A DNA stretch of 64,000 nucleotides from Paenibacillus terricola (lineage in GTDB: Bacteria; Bacillota; Bacilli; Paenibacillales; Paenibacillaceae). Shown piece after piece: positions 17,705 to 26,846 of the stretch. Position 1 is the stretch's first letter. Each line of letters opens with the position of its first letter. The translations under genes and the position numbers were made by a program. The notes beneath the pieces were generated by a model, which was not told where the DNA came from, did no database searches, and saw only the letters and a list, made by a program, of their open reading frames with translations. Location: assembly GCF_014779765.1 (NCBI RefSeq), contig NZ_JACXZA010000005.1:557013-621012 (forward strand). Direction: 5' to 3'.

Positions 17705-18072
17705 AGATATATACGACGACGAAGCTTTTCAAGAGCATTTCGTTTTGTTTTCAAAATTGTATTTTTAGAAACGTTTAGTTCGTTACATAAATCAATGACT
17801 TTCTTACTGTTCCAGTACAATTCTGTTATTACTCGTTTTTCATTTGAGGTTAATCCAATTATTCCTTGCTCAATGATTACCTTATCTGCAACAAGATCAT
17901 CAAATGATTCCTGATTAGTTGTCACGCCTAATGTTTCAAACGAAATGGTATCATGTGTAAGATTCTCTCTATTAGAAATTAAAGACCATCTTTTCTTCAA
18001 TCTACTTGCTCGTCCTTTTAAACAAAGTTTAACGTACGCTATGGCGGAAGCCTCAACTTCTGTATCCATCAT
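17701..18072 (-). CDS. SigO-like sigma region-4 subunit
   Basis: ATG 18072 has AGGAGAG upstream. Of 123 residues, the C-terminal ~55 form a sigma region-4 helix-turn-helix: LTSNEKRVITELYWNSKKVIDLCNELNVSKNTILKTKRNALEKLRRRIY. The N-terminal half (YVKLCLKGRASRLKKRW) is basic and does not contain region 2. A complete sigma would need the partner encoded by the next, overlapping gene. It is a candidate two-part sigma factor, possibly controlling the adjacent secreted-protein operon. The AT-rich base use differs from the flanking core genes and suggests transfer. Confidence 0.7.
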   Translation of the reverse strand: MMDTEVEASAIAYVKLCLKGRASRLKKRWSLISNRENLTHDTISFETLGVTTNQESFDDLVADKVIIEQGIIGLTSNEKRVITELYWNSKKVIDLCNELNVSKNTILKTKRNALEKLRRRIYL

Positions 18073-19051
18073 TTCTCTCCTCTCATGAATAAATATAGCA
18101 TCTCTTTACTTTTGCTCTCGCGATATGTCGCAAATATTATCTTATATACAAGTTCCCTCCTCGATGTATTAAAGAGATAAATATCAAAATGATCGTCTTG
18201 TCCACACAATGATGATTGAAATTTCAATTTTCAACACACCAAAATTATACAATAATGTCGGTTTAAGTGCAAATGATGTCATTTATCTGAACCGGACATG
18301 CCTTATGCAGTTCACGAGATTAACTGGTAATTGTGAGAATCTATGCTTGAATAAAATGGCCACCAAGACATAGCAAGTTCAGGTGACCAGAATTCGGAAA
18401 TAAGAGTTGCCAAAACGGCGAACCTCTGTGTCAAAATCAATATAGATTCACTTAGATCCCTTGTGGTTTCTGAAACGAACCTGGCAACGAGTGTGAAAGA
18501 AGCCGTTAACCATTTCGCCGTGGGGGCAGCTTTCATTACTCGTTTTTTCTTTGTTTACGAACCATAACGCATAAGAAAGTAAGGTTTCAGCAGCAAAAAC
18601 CATTTCAAGATGAGCAATTTGGTACGCCTCTGAAGTAGAATGACACGCTAGTTGATTTTTCGTTGAATCAATCTCCCACAACTTCTACTTGTTACTTCAA
18701 GTTGAGGCCGAGTTTGCAATAAAGCTATGGTGGGGTATCCAGCCCTTTCTCTGTTAGCAAAACGTATTATGAAGGCTATGAGTGAACGTTCAGTTTGACC
18801 CGCATTGTAAGTACTTTCAGGAACTGTGTGTTGACTCCATGTTAACTCCGAACAATAAAAAAACATCGCCAGGGCGCATAGGCCACTTAGCGATGCTTTC
18901 AATTATTAAATACTGCTATTCATCTTCTCAGCTCTCTTCGTCTCCAACCGCCACCGGATTCTCCTCATAACTAATCCAATCGCTCCAACTAAATTTTTAA
19001 TGTACCCTGTGTATTAATACCCTTGGCGCTTTAAAGTTTTATCTATAATTT
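18073..19051. other. Gene-poor AT-rich spacer ending in repeat copy A
   Basis: No convincing gene. Several short minus-strand frames between 18312 and 18902 lack ribosome sites and could be decayed coding sequence. The right part (18791-18988) is the first copy of a direct repeat described separately. Confidence 0.5.
18791..18988 (-). repeat. Direct repeat copy A: gene 3'-end remnant, terminator and att-like block
   Basis: On the minus strand it reads a C-terminal fragment (WSDWISYEENPVAVGDEES then stop). Next comes a hairpin terminator (CATCGC...GCGATG plus T7), then a block with GTTGACTCC and TGAAAGTACTTACA. The same arrangement recurs at 21453-21656. The 39 bases at 18950-18988 match 21618-21656 except for one base. 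The gene that owned this C-terminus is absent. An integrase of a lost element is possible but not shown. Confidence 0.65.
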
Positions 19052-21265
19052 TTATGCTTTCCTCGTATCCTTTTCTTTTTTATATTGTATATCTTTGTAT
19101 CTTGATGTTTTACTTTCTCGATTGAATGTATTAATAAATTTACGTATCTCTTCTCGATTTTTTTTCACATCAATAAGGCATTGTGCCCTAAGTAATAGAG
19201 ACTCTAAATAAAATGAAAAAATCGTATTATTAATAGCTGGGATTTTATCCAGCTCCGATGAAACTTGGTATGCACGCAGAGGGTTCCCCTCTCGATAATA
19301 TCTAGCTAAATACATAAAATATGCTGCTTTTGACTCATCACGAATAAATTTACTTCCAATTAAACTATTACACTTTAATATATATCTCTCGCACTTACTT
19401 CTATCTCTACCAGCCCACATACCTACTTGCTTAGAGTACAGTTCAAAACAAGATCTTGACATTTGCTCTTCAAAAGTTTGGACATAATTTTCTGTTATAT
19501 CTAATTGATTAATCGAAATAAGGAAGTCAACTACTTTCCGTCTTAATAGAATACTCCTGGCACCTGTTTTTACTACCGATACTCGATTTTGAACTTGTTG
19601 AAAGAACTCATACAAATCAGATTGACGTATATTCCCAACATTTGCTCGTTCACCGCGTTTAATTAAATGATTAATCTCAGACATGCAGTATATTAACCTA
19701 AGCACAATCCTTTCTTGAACCTGTTGCTCTTTATTTTGAATTAATAATGATTTTACTTTTTCTATTAATACAAAATTACTAATTACTTCAATGGGTTTTG
19801 CTTTTTCAAAATAATACAGCAAATTAGATAATGTAGGTTCACAAAAGAATGCTCTCATTAGAAAGCTATTATTGTTTGTTTGGTCAAACCGTCCTTTATA
19901 TAAATTTGATAGTGTTTGTGAAACCAAAAGATCCTCTTCATATTGAAAATCAATTATACTTGCAATCATATGTTTTAGGGGTGCAAACCATTCTGAACTC
20001 TTTAATTTAAATACGGTATAAACATCGCTACGATTTGAATAGTTACCATTAATATAATTAACAAAAAGCTCGTTTACGTTATATTTATTTGATCCATTTA
20101 TTGGCCTCAAGAATCCGATATTCACAAATATCTGTGCCTTCATATTGTGGATCCCAAGCTTAATAAATCCGATCTCTTCCACTAGAAAACCAAGAAGCTC
20201 CTCACTAACCTCTTTTAGACTTGCCTCCATAAATGAATAGCTTAAAGCTGCCATGAACGTCTGTGATTCTGTATTAAGTGTCTCTGTAGTATTTGCAAAG
20301 CAAAGCTCTAGAAACACGTCTTGATCGTCATACAATTTTCTAGCGTCTAATGAATACTTAGTTTGAAACTCAACTCGAAGGTCCATTATAGTTTTGTTAC
20401 TGTTTCTTAAGGAGTCACAAAAAGAAAGAATTAATCCGGGGTTACCAGAAGTATATTCTTGAACCCACTCCCAATCTGTTTCTTCTGCTCTCTTTAATAC
20501 TTCTTGTTTATCAGGCAAATTAATACTGACCAATTCCTTTGTTCTTGTTATATCAAATTCTAATACCGGGTATTTTTTCTCACTATCACCCAAACCTAAT
20601 CTGCTTGTAATAATTAATCTTAATTGGTTGGTATAATTTGATATAAACATATCAGCGATTTTTGTAAATTCAGATAGATTACTTTGCACGATTTCAGTCT
20701 CTAAATTATCCAGAACTAATAACGTCTTCTGGGTAAAGATATTCTTCCATACTTCCTCTTCTATATCATTAATCGACTTGTCACCTGTCTGTATTTCCAT
20801 ATAGAATGCTAATCTTGTTACTAGATCAGTATGGTTGCTAATTACTTTATCAAGCTTCCGAACAACACCGTTTTCAAAAACTGAATTTTTAAAGCTCATA
20901 AAAAATATTCTGTCAAATGGCCTTTGAGGCGAATACAACAAATCTTCGATTATCTGAAGAACAATTGCAGTTTTCCCTAAACCACCATGTCGAATAATCG
21001 ATATAGGGATCGGCATTCTTAATAGCCTTTTAATATCCATTAATTCCTGCCCTCGACCTACTAACTTATCGAATTTTTTTCCCAATGGATATTCAACAAA
21101 TATTTATGGGATAGAATAAGATTCTATATCCTCAGTAATAAACTTATTCCACTTATTTTTTGATTTCTCATCCCTTAAGCTGATTACTACTTTTTCACAA
21201 GCTTCAACATATTTGATATGATTGCCCTCTTGACTGATGCATAACGGCGTAGACGTATCAAATGA
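19052..21265 (-). pseudogene. Broken STAND (NB-ARC) ATPase, in-frame stop and truncated N-terminus
   Basis: From TTG 21085 a 677-residue frame encodes a STAND ATPase. The FDKLVGRGQEL entry motif is followed by a P-loop RHGGLGKTA (first Gly of the usual GxGGLGKT replaced by Arg), Walker B LLVLDNLE and an RLIITSR sensor. A long helical C-terminus follows that may be the sensor. The TTG has no ribosome site. Reading upstream in the same frame crosses one TAA at 21106-21104 and continues with about 53 more sensible residues (NHIKYVEACEKVVISLRDEK...WNKFITEDIESYSIP) to a stop at 21268. The gene was therefore probably longer, with an N-terminal effector now lost, and carries a nonsense codon. Such proteins often serve anti-phage defence. 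Restart at the TTG cannot be excluded. Confidence 0.72.
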
Positions 21266-21452
21266 CTACGATGGTATAAAAGCTATCGAAATTATGTTGA
21301 CATTCTTACACTGTGATCGTTGACTTTGCGCTGAATCGGTTTCTTATTCCATTAAATCGTTGACTTCGGCAAGAACAACTACAACTATGGTGGACTAACC
21401 TAGCCTCTGTCTATATAAGCAGGCGTTCAGGAGGCGGGTATAAACACGCATT

Positions 21453-21656
21453 CTGTTTGACCCTGTAAGTACTTTCAAGGCTTTCTTGTTGACTACCTGT
21501 TGACTTCGACATGTAAAAAAAAAAAAAAAAAACAGAGCAACGGCATCCCCTTCACCGCGCTCTGTATTGGTCTTCATATACTAATATGTGCCTTATCGCC
21601 CTTACTCCTCGCCCGTAGCCACCGAATTCTCCTCATAACTAATCCAATCGCTCCAA
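21453..21656 (-). repeat. Direct repeat copy B
   Basis: Diverged copy of 18791-18988 in the same orientation. Minus strand: LNKYAVDWSDWISYEEN-type C-terminus ending SVATGEE and stop. A CAGAGC...GCTCTG hairpin with a very long T-run follows, then GTTGAC repeats and TGAAAGTACTTACAGGGTCAAAC. The two copies bracket the broken STAND ATPase. Confidence 0.65.
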
Positions 21657-21674
21657 TCAACAGCGTACTTGTTT

Positions 21675-22110
21675 AACGGTTGTCTTAGCTGCTATTACGG
21701 CAATACTGAGGCATTTATAAAGCTAACGGTTACCAGCGAAGCTATTGGAGGTAAACCAACATATTGGGGCTGCTTCGTACATCCATAAGTTCCACCGCAA
21801 CCGTTAGAATATGAACCTGCTCCTTTTGAGCCGCATAGGTTCTCCAGCAACCGTAAACATTGTCTTAAACAAATGTATGTTTCATAAAAGAACAGCACCT
21901 GGGGGTAATGAACAACCGTCCCGCCATTATGGTAATAGGCCTAACAACTCCTCCTCCGAGGTCAAGTCTAGCGGTTGCCACAGTGGTTATTTCGGTTATA
22001 TGACACCATTTGAAGCTGTAACGGTTGCTATTGAAGCTATAGACGGCAAAATAACGATTTTTGTTGATTAACTCGCAAATAAGCCCCTAATGCAACCGTT
22101 AGAATTTGAA
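21675..22110. repeat. Cluster of imperfect AACGGTTGC / GCTATT motifs
   Basis: Related motifs occur on both strands near 21675, 21726, 21797, 21846, 21970, 22019 and 22090, several as AACGGTTGCNA followed by a GCTATT-like block. No coding frame spans them. Confidence 0.5.
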
Positions 22111-22209
22111 AAAGCTCTCTCTGGGCCGAATAAGCACCGTGACGACCGTTGTGGCGAGCCCTAGGCACGGTATGCGGTGTGCGGGACCCATGCAGTAGTG
22201 CCATTAAAT

Positions 22210-22249
22210 ACAAACGGCTGAGACAGATTGATCATCTGCTCAGCCGTTT
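22210..22249 (-). terminator. Terminator after RpiR gene
   Basis: AAACGGCTGAG pairs with CTCAGCCGTTT around an inner CAGAT/ATCTG pair; the tail on the minus strand is only moderately T-rich. Confidence 0.7.
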
Positions 22250-22287
22250 CAATTCAATGGCTATGCTGCTCACCGTCATTGCTACCG

Positions 22288-23139
22288 CTACACCTTCTTC
22301 GGCAGCCACTTCTGATACTGCCGGCGCAGCCGGTGCAGCTCTTCGCTGTTCGCGAGCGCCTGCTGCTCCCGCTGTTTGCCGACCGCGACGATGAGCGCCT
22401 CCATTACAGCGATCGGAGCCACCATGGAGTGGAACTCCCATTGCTGTCCGCGCGCCGTATAAAGGACAATGTCCGCTTTCTCCAGCATCGGGCTGACTGC
22501 AAGGTCCGTTACAAGCAGCGTCTTGCAGCCGCGCTGCTTCGCGGCATCAAGCAGCACAACCATCTCCGGCGACTCCGCCACGAAGCCGAACAGCGCGATC
22601 ACATCCCCCGGATGCATATGCACGATATCCTCGAACAGTTCATGCCCGCCACGAGCAATCCGCTTCACATAAACTCCAAACCGCGTTAAGCGGAAGTCGA
22701 GCAGTGCCGTCAAACATTCCGCTGAACCGGGGCCATAGATATGGACCATACCGGCTTCCGCGAGCAGATCTGCCGCCGCTTGGAACGAGGTTTGGTCCAG
22801 CCGATCGGCTGACTGACGCAGGTACTCAGTTGGCGCCATGACGCTTGCTGCTGCCGCGCCCTTTTGCTCTTCCATTTTGCTAAAAGCCGACTGCAGCTTA
22901 CGGGACGGGGACATGATAACTTCGTCCTTCAGCTTCTGTTTGAACTCCTTCATGTTCTTCGAGCCGACCTCGATCCAGAAGCGCGATACCGTCGATACGC
23001 TCACTTGGCAGGCAGCAGCCAGATCCTCTTCGACCATAAACGGAATATCATCGAGATTCTTGCTTATATAATCCGCGATGAGCCGATGGCCTCGCGTCAG
23101 CTTGTAGCTCCCGAACAGCACCCGAGCCCCTCCCGTCAT
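22288..23139 (-). CDS. MurR/RpiR-family regulator
   Basis: ATG 23139, three bases after the PHP gene stop, 283 residues. The N-terminal ~80 residues form the RpiR helix-turn-helix (IADYISKNLDDIPFMVEEDLAAACQVSVSTVSRFWIEVG). Residues ~110-250 form an SIS (sugar isomerase) domain: VHIYGPGSAECLTALLDFRLTRFG, PGDVIALFGF and TLLVTDLAVSPMLEKADIVLY. RpiR proteins sense phosphosugars. As the last gene of an importer operon it probably controls that operon, with a phosphorylated sugar-like ligand as the best guess. Confidence 0.88.
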   Translation of the reverse strand: MTGGARVLFGSYKLTRGHRLIADYISKNLDDIPFMVEEDLAAACQVSVSTVSRFWIEVGSKNMKEFKQKLKDEVIMSPSRKLQSAFSKMEEQKGAAAASVMAPTEYLRQSADRLDQTSFQAAADLLAEAGMVHIYGPGSAECLTALLDFRLTRFGVYVKRIARGGHELFEDIVHMHPGDVIALFGFVAESPEMVVLLDAAKQRGCKTLLVTDLAVSPMLEKADIVLYTARGQQWEFHSMVAPIAVMEALIVAVGKQREQQALANSEELHRLRRQYQKWLPKKV

Positions 23140-23142
23140 CGG

Positions 23143-23901
23143 TTAGACCACTTCCGTCTTCTTCTTCAGCAGCTTCTTCACTAGATTCGCGGCCCGCACT
23201 TGAAGATGGAGCGATGGCGACAGCACGCGTTTATAGGCTCCAGCGCGAACCGCTTCCTTCAATTCGGCAATCGTCTCGAAGTTACCCACGAACGTGTTAT
23301 GCACACAGCCCACCTGGAACATCTGATGCGCGTCGCTGCCTGCAACAACCGGCACGCCTAGCTCTTCGCCCAGCGTCAGCACCTTCGCGATGTTTTCTTG
23401 AATGCCGATCTCATGCAGGTCCTTGCCGTTCAGGTCGAACGCATCGAACCGCTTCAGCAGCTCGCGATCGACATGGTAGAGATGATTCGATTCGCGGAAC
23501 GGGTGTCCGCCAATGACCATCATGCCCCGCGGCTCGCACAGCTCGAACAGACGCTCCAAGCCGATGAAATGGTCCAGCGACGTGTGATCTTCCAGAATCG
23601 CGCGAATCTCCAGCAGCTTATCCTTCGGACCGCTGACGAGGATATGGCCGCCTTCGGCTACATCGACTTCCATACCGGTGAAGATCTTGAAGCCGTCGCG
23701 ATCATAGTAATGGTTGTTGCACGTGAACATGCGGTCCAGCGTACCGTACACATCCTCGAAGCGGTGCGTATTGAAATGCTCCGTTAACGTTATCGCATCA
23801 AGTCCGTTCGCCACTGCCTCATCAAGAATGCTGTTGAAGTGGTCGATATCGAAATTGGTTTTCTTCGAAAGCTTAACGTGAATATGAAAGTCGATTTTCA
23901 T
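23143..23901 (-). CDS. PHP-domain phosphoesterase
   Basis: The start at 23901 (MKIDFHIHVKLSKK) has AAGGAG upstream; it overlaps the end of the ATPase gene by 29 bases. The 252-residue PHP barrel shows metal motifs DFHIH, TLTEHFNTH, GMEVDVAEGGH, GGHPFRE and GSDAHQ. PHP proteins hydrolyse phosphoesters with two or three metals. Its place between an importer and an RpiR regulator suggests it processes the imported phosphorylated compound, which is an inference. It is not a DNA polymerase PHP (no polymerase domain) and lacks the histidinol-phosphatase context. Confidence 0.85.
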   Translation of the reverse strand: MKIDFHIHVKLSKKTNFDIDHFNSILDEAVANGLDAITLTEHFNTHRFEDVYGTLDRMFTCNNHYYDRDGFKIFTGMEVDVAEGGHILVSGPKDKLLEIRAILEDHTSLDHFIGLERLFELCEPRGMMVIGGHPFRESNHLYHVDRELLKRFDAFDLNGKDLHEIGIQENIAKVLTLGEELGVPVVAGSDAHQMFQVGCVHNTFVGNFETIAELKEAVRAGAYKRVLSPSLHLQVRAANLVKKLLKKKTEVV

Positions 23902-25057
23902 TGTGGTCGTTCTCCTTCGCTCGTTCGTCTTGTTGGCGGGCATGCCGATGTTCGATCCGCACACCCGTCTGTTTGTCGTACAGGTTGATTTGATCCGTGT
24001 CTACATGCATGAACAGCAGGTTGCCGGATTCACAATCCGGCTCACCCATGACGCGCGCCATCATCGAGGCGCCCCCGGCTTGCAATTGAATATGCGTATC
24101 CGCACCCGATGGGAAAATCGCTTCCACCGTCGCAGCCGTGCTTCCCGGTATCCGATTCACGAGCAGCTTAATATCCTCTGGCCTTACGGTCATAACAACT
24201 TCCCGTCCGACGTGAACAGATGACGCATGCTCGAGCGGCACGACTGCAAGCGGCGTCTGCAGACGGTAACCACTGCTGCTGTCGCCCATAATTCTGCCGT
24301 CCACCGCATTCATATGAAGGCCGGTATTGCCGATGAACTGCGCCACCTGCAGCGTGCGCGGATGCTTATACAGCTCGCGGGGCCGATCCAGCTGCACGAT
24401 TCGTCCGCCGAAGAAGACGGCGACCTTCGTTGACAGCGTCATCGCCTCATGCTGATCATGCGTCACGTAGATGATCGTCGTGTTCAGCTCCTGATGAATT
24501 CGCTTCAGCTCGGCGCGCATCTCGACGCGCAGCTTCGCATCCAGATTGGACAGCGGCTCATCGAGCAGCAGGATGTCCGGCTCCGTCACGATCGCTCGCG
24601 CAATCGCTACGCGCTGCTGCTGACCGCCCGACAGCTCGCTCGGATAACGGTCGGCGAGCTCTGGAATTCGCATTTTGGCCAAAGCGGCATGTACGTTCTT
24701 CTGAATATCCAGCTTCGGCATTTTGCGAACCTGCAGGCCGAACGCCACATTGTCATAAACCGTCATATGCGGCCAGAGCGCGTAGCTCTGGAAGACGAGG
24801 CTTAATCTTCGTTTCGACGGTTCCATATGGAAGTCGGTCGCACCATTGGCAACCTCTCTTCCGCTGATCACAATCGTCCCTTGCTCCGCCTTCTGCAGCC
24901 CTGCGATCGTGCGGAGCAGCGTTGTTTTGCCGCAGCCGGACGGCCCGAGGAACGTCATGAAGTCGCCCCGCTCGATCGTGAGATTAATGTCTTGCAGAAT
25001 CGGCTTTCGATCCAGCGAGACTTGGATGTTCCGCAGCTCGATAGCAGTCGGTCCCAT
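23873..25057 (-). CDS. ABC importer ATPase (AfuC/PotA type)
   Basis: ATG 25057 has GGAGGG seven bases upstream and follows the permease stop by one base. The 394-residue protein has Walker A (GPSGCGKTT), Q-loop, signature LSGGQQQR, Walker B LLLDEPLSNLD, and H-loop VTHDQHEA. It also has a C-terminal TOBE-like region (VMTVRPEDIKLL). It powers the two-domain permease encoded just upstream. The C-terminal tail is long and polar, and its end overlaps the PHP start. Confidence 0.92.
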   Translation of the reverse strand: MGPTAIELRNIQVSLDRKPILQDINLTIERGDFMTFLGPSGCGKTTLLRTIAGLQKAEQGTIVISGREVANGATDFHMEPSKRRLSLVFQSYALWPHMTVYDNVAFGLQVRKMPKLDIQKNVHAALAKMRIPELADRYPSELSGGQQQRVAIARAIVTEPDILLLDEPLSNLDAKLRVEMRAELKRIHQELNTTIIYVTHDQHEAMTLSTKVAVFFGGRIVQLDRPRELYKHPRTLQVAQFIGNTGLHMNAVDGRIMGDSSSGYRLQTPLAVVPLEHASSVHVGREVVMTVRPEDIKLLVNRIPGSTAATVEAIFPSGADTHIQLQAGGASMMARVMGEPDCESGNLLFMHVDTDQINLYDKQTGVRIEHRHARQQDERAKENDHNENRLSYSR

Positions 25058-25058
25058 T

Positions 25059-26846
25059 CTATTGCCCTCCAATTCCTTGCGTCAGATCCGCCTTGCCGAA
25101 ACGAACCGCGAAGATATATACAACAATGACAATCGCGATGATTATCATGAGGATGACGTTGGTCAACTGCTCATAACCTTTCTCCGCATAGTAGAACGTG
25201 AGGGTTGTCAGCGTCTCCGTACGCGGCGTAACGAGCAGAATAATGAGCTCCATCTCCTTCATCGCACTGATGAAGACGAGCAGGAAAGCCGATACGAGAC
25301 TCTTCCGATTGAGCGGCAGCAGGATGCGTCTGAAGCGCGTGAACCAACTCGCTCCGCCGATCTGCGCTGCTTCCTCCAGCTCTCGACCGATCTGCATCAT
25401 CGAGGCGCTGCCTGCTTTCACCGTGAATGGCAGCTCCTTCACAATCGTTATCACGATGAGCAGCGTGATCGTGCCGTACAGCGCCGGGATGAACAACGTC
25501 GGTTTCGCGAACATCGAGATGTAAATGGCAGCAAGCGAGATGCCTGGCATCAAATAAGGCAGGAACGATACTTGATCGACCGCCCGTCCAAGCCAAGACT
25601 GCTTGCTCCGTGTTACGACATAGCCGAGCACCAAGCCGATAACCGCAGCCAGCACAGCCGCGACACCTGCAATGTAAAGCGAGTTGCGAAGCGCCAGCTT
25701 GAAGATCGGATTGTGAAGCACGCCCTTCTCTCCGGTATTAATGCCGGGGTCGGAACCTCCGGTCCAATAATGCATCGTCAGATTGCTAAGACTGTAGTTG
25801 CCTTCCTTGAGCATAAAAGATTGCAGCAGCAAGATAAGCAGCGGGACTAGAGCCGTCAGCGTCATAGCGACAACCGTCACAATCGCCACAGGATGTTTCC
25901 ATCGACCAAGCGGCGTCAACGTCTTCGCGCTATCTTTGCCGGTTACAGTAACGAAGCTGCGCCTGCGTCCGATCACCCGCTGATTCATATAGATCGTCAG
26001 CATGGAGATGAGCATCAGCGTCAGACTGAGCACATTCGCCTCCGTCGTCAGCCGCGATCGCATACTCGAATAAAGCATCGTCGAAATCATATGGAAGTTG
26101 ACGGGCGCGCCGAGTAATGCAGGTACACCATAAGAGCTTATCGCTTTGGTGAAGATCAGAATGAATCCAGACAGAATCGAAGGCATCACAAGCGGAAACA
26201 CGATCCGTCGCAAAATCGTCAGCCGCGGCGCTCCCGTCACGCTCGCCGCCTCCTCCAGCTGGCTGTTCATCGAGCTGAGCGCAGCGCCGACAAGCAGGAA
26301 GAAGAAGACGCTGTCGTGGATCGACATCGTGATAACAATCGGGACGAAGCCGTACGAGATCGAGTCTGGCAGCGATATATGGAACAAAGATTGCATAATG
26401 CCTGGCGTTCCGCCGATTTTGCCATTTTTGAAAAAGGTTAGCCATGCCTGGGACAGAATCCACGACGGCAATAAATACGGAATGACAGCCAAGAACGTAA
26501 TCGTCTTCTTGAGCGGCATATTCGTCCGTACGACGAGCCATGCAAGCCCGCAGCCGAGCACCATAGACAATGCCGAGACGGCGAACCCTACGCTGAGCGA
26601 ATGCATAATCGGCTTATAAAATAGCGAGTAGCTCATGTCGCTCGCCAGAACCCGCTCCCAGTGGTACAGCGTGAAGTGACCTGGGTCAGCTTCTGCGGTC
26701 AATCGCGTATCCTGCTGCCGCCAGAAGAACGTCGTCGATACGATTCGCATCACGGGCCAGATGATCGTATAGGACAGCAAGAAAAGCGCGGCAATCCCGA
26801 TCAAATGAACGGGATTGCGCAACCAATTGTACATGCGGTTCGTCAT
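25059..26846 (-). CDS. ABC importer permease, two fused membrane domains (AfuB/FbpB type)
   Basis: ATG 26846 overlaps the stop of the binding-protein gene (ATGA). The 595 residues hold about twelve helices in two similar halves. Each half has an EAA-like loop: EEAASVTGAPRLTILRRIVFPLVMPSI, and EEAAQIGGASWFTRFRRILLPLN. This fused layout is typical of the ferric iron/AfuB class. It forms the transmembrane channel with the ATPase below. Confidence 0.92.
   Translation of the reverse strand: MTNRMYNWLRNPVHLIGIAALFLLSYTIIWPVMRIVSTTFFWRQQDTRLTAEADPGHFTLYHWERVLASDMSYSLFYKPIMHSLSVGFAVSALSMVLGCGLAWLVVRTNMPLKKTITFLAVIPYLLPSWILSQAWLTFFKNGKIGGTPGIMQSLFHISLPDSISYGFVPIVITMSIHDSVFFFLLVGAALSSMNSQLEEAASVTGAPRLTILRRIVFPLVMPSILSGFILIFTKAISSYGVPALLGAPVNFHMISTMLYSSMRSRLTTEANVLSLTLMLISMLTIYMNQRVIGRRRSFVTVTGKDSAKTLTPLGRWKHPVAIVTVVAMTLTALVPLLILLLQSFMLKEGNYSLSNLTMHYWTGGSDPGINTGEKGVLHNPIFKLALRNSLYIAGVAAVLAAVIGLVLGYVVTRSKQSWLGRAVDQVSFLPYLMPGISLAAIYISMFAKPTLFIPALYGTITLLIVITIVKELPFTVKAGSASMMQIGRELEEAAQIGGASWFTRFRRILLPLNRKSLVSAFLLVFISAMKEMELIILLVTPRTETLTTLTFYYAEKGYEQLTNVILMIIIAIVIVVYIFAVRFGKADLTQGIGGQ

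Larger units (their letters stand above)
21266..22287. other. Gene-poor spacer with repeat copy B and AACGGTTGC motif cluster
   Basis: No gene is supported in this ~1 kb. It holds direct-repeat copy B (21453-21656), then a cluster of related AACGGTTGC motifs (about 21675-22110). It ends with the terminator of the RpiR gene. Confidence 0.6.

Noticed and set aside
18312-18902. Three short minus-strand genes
   Set aside because: They overlap in different frames, lack ribosome sites, and the last runs through a terminator and repeat copy A; decayed sequence is more likely.
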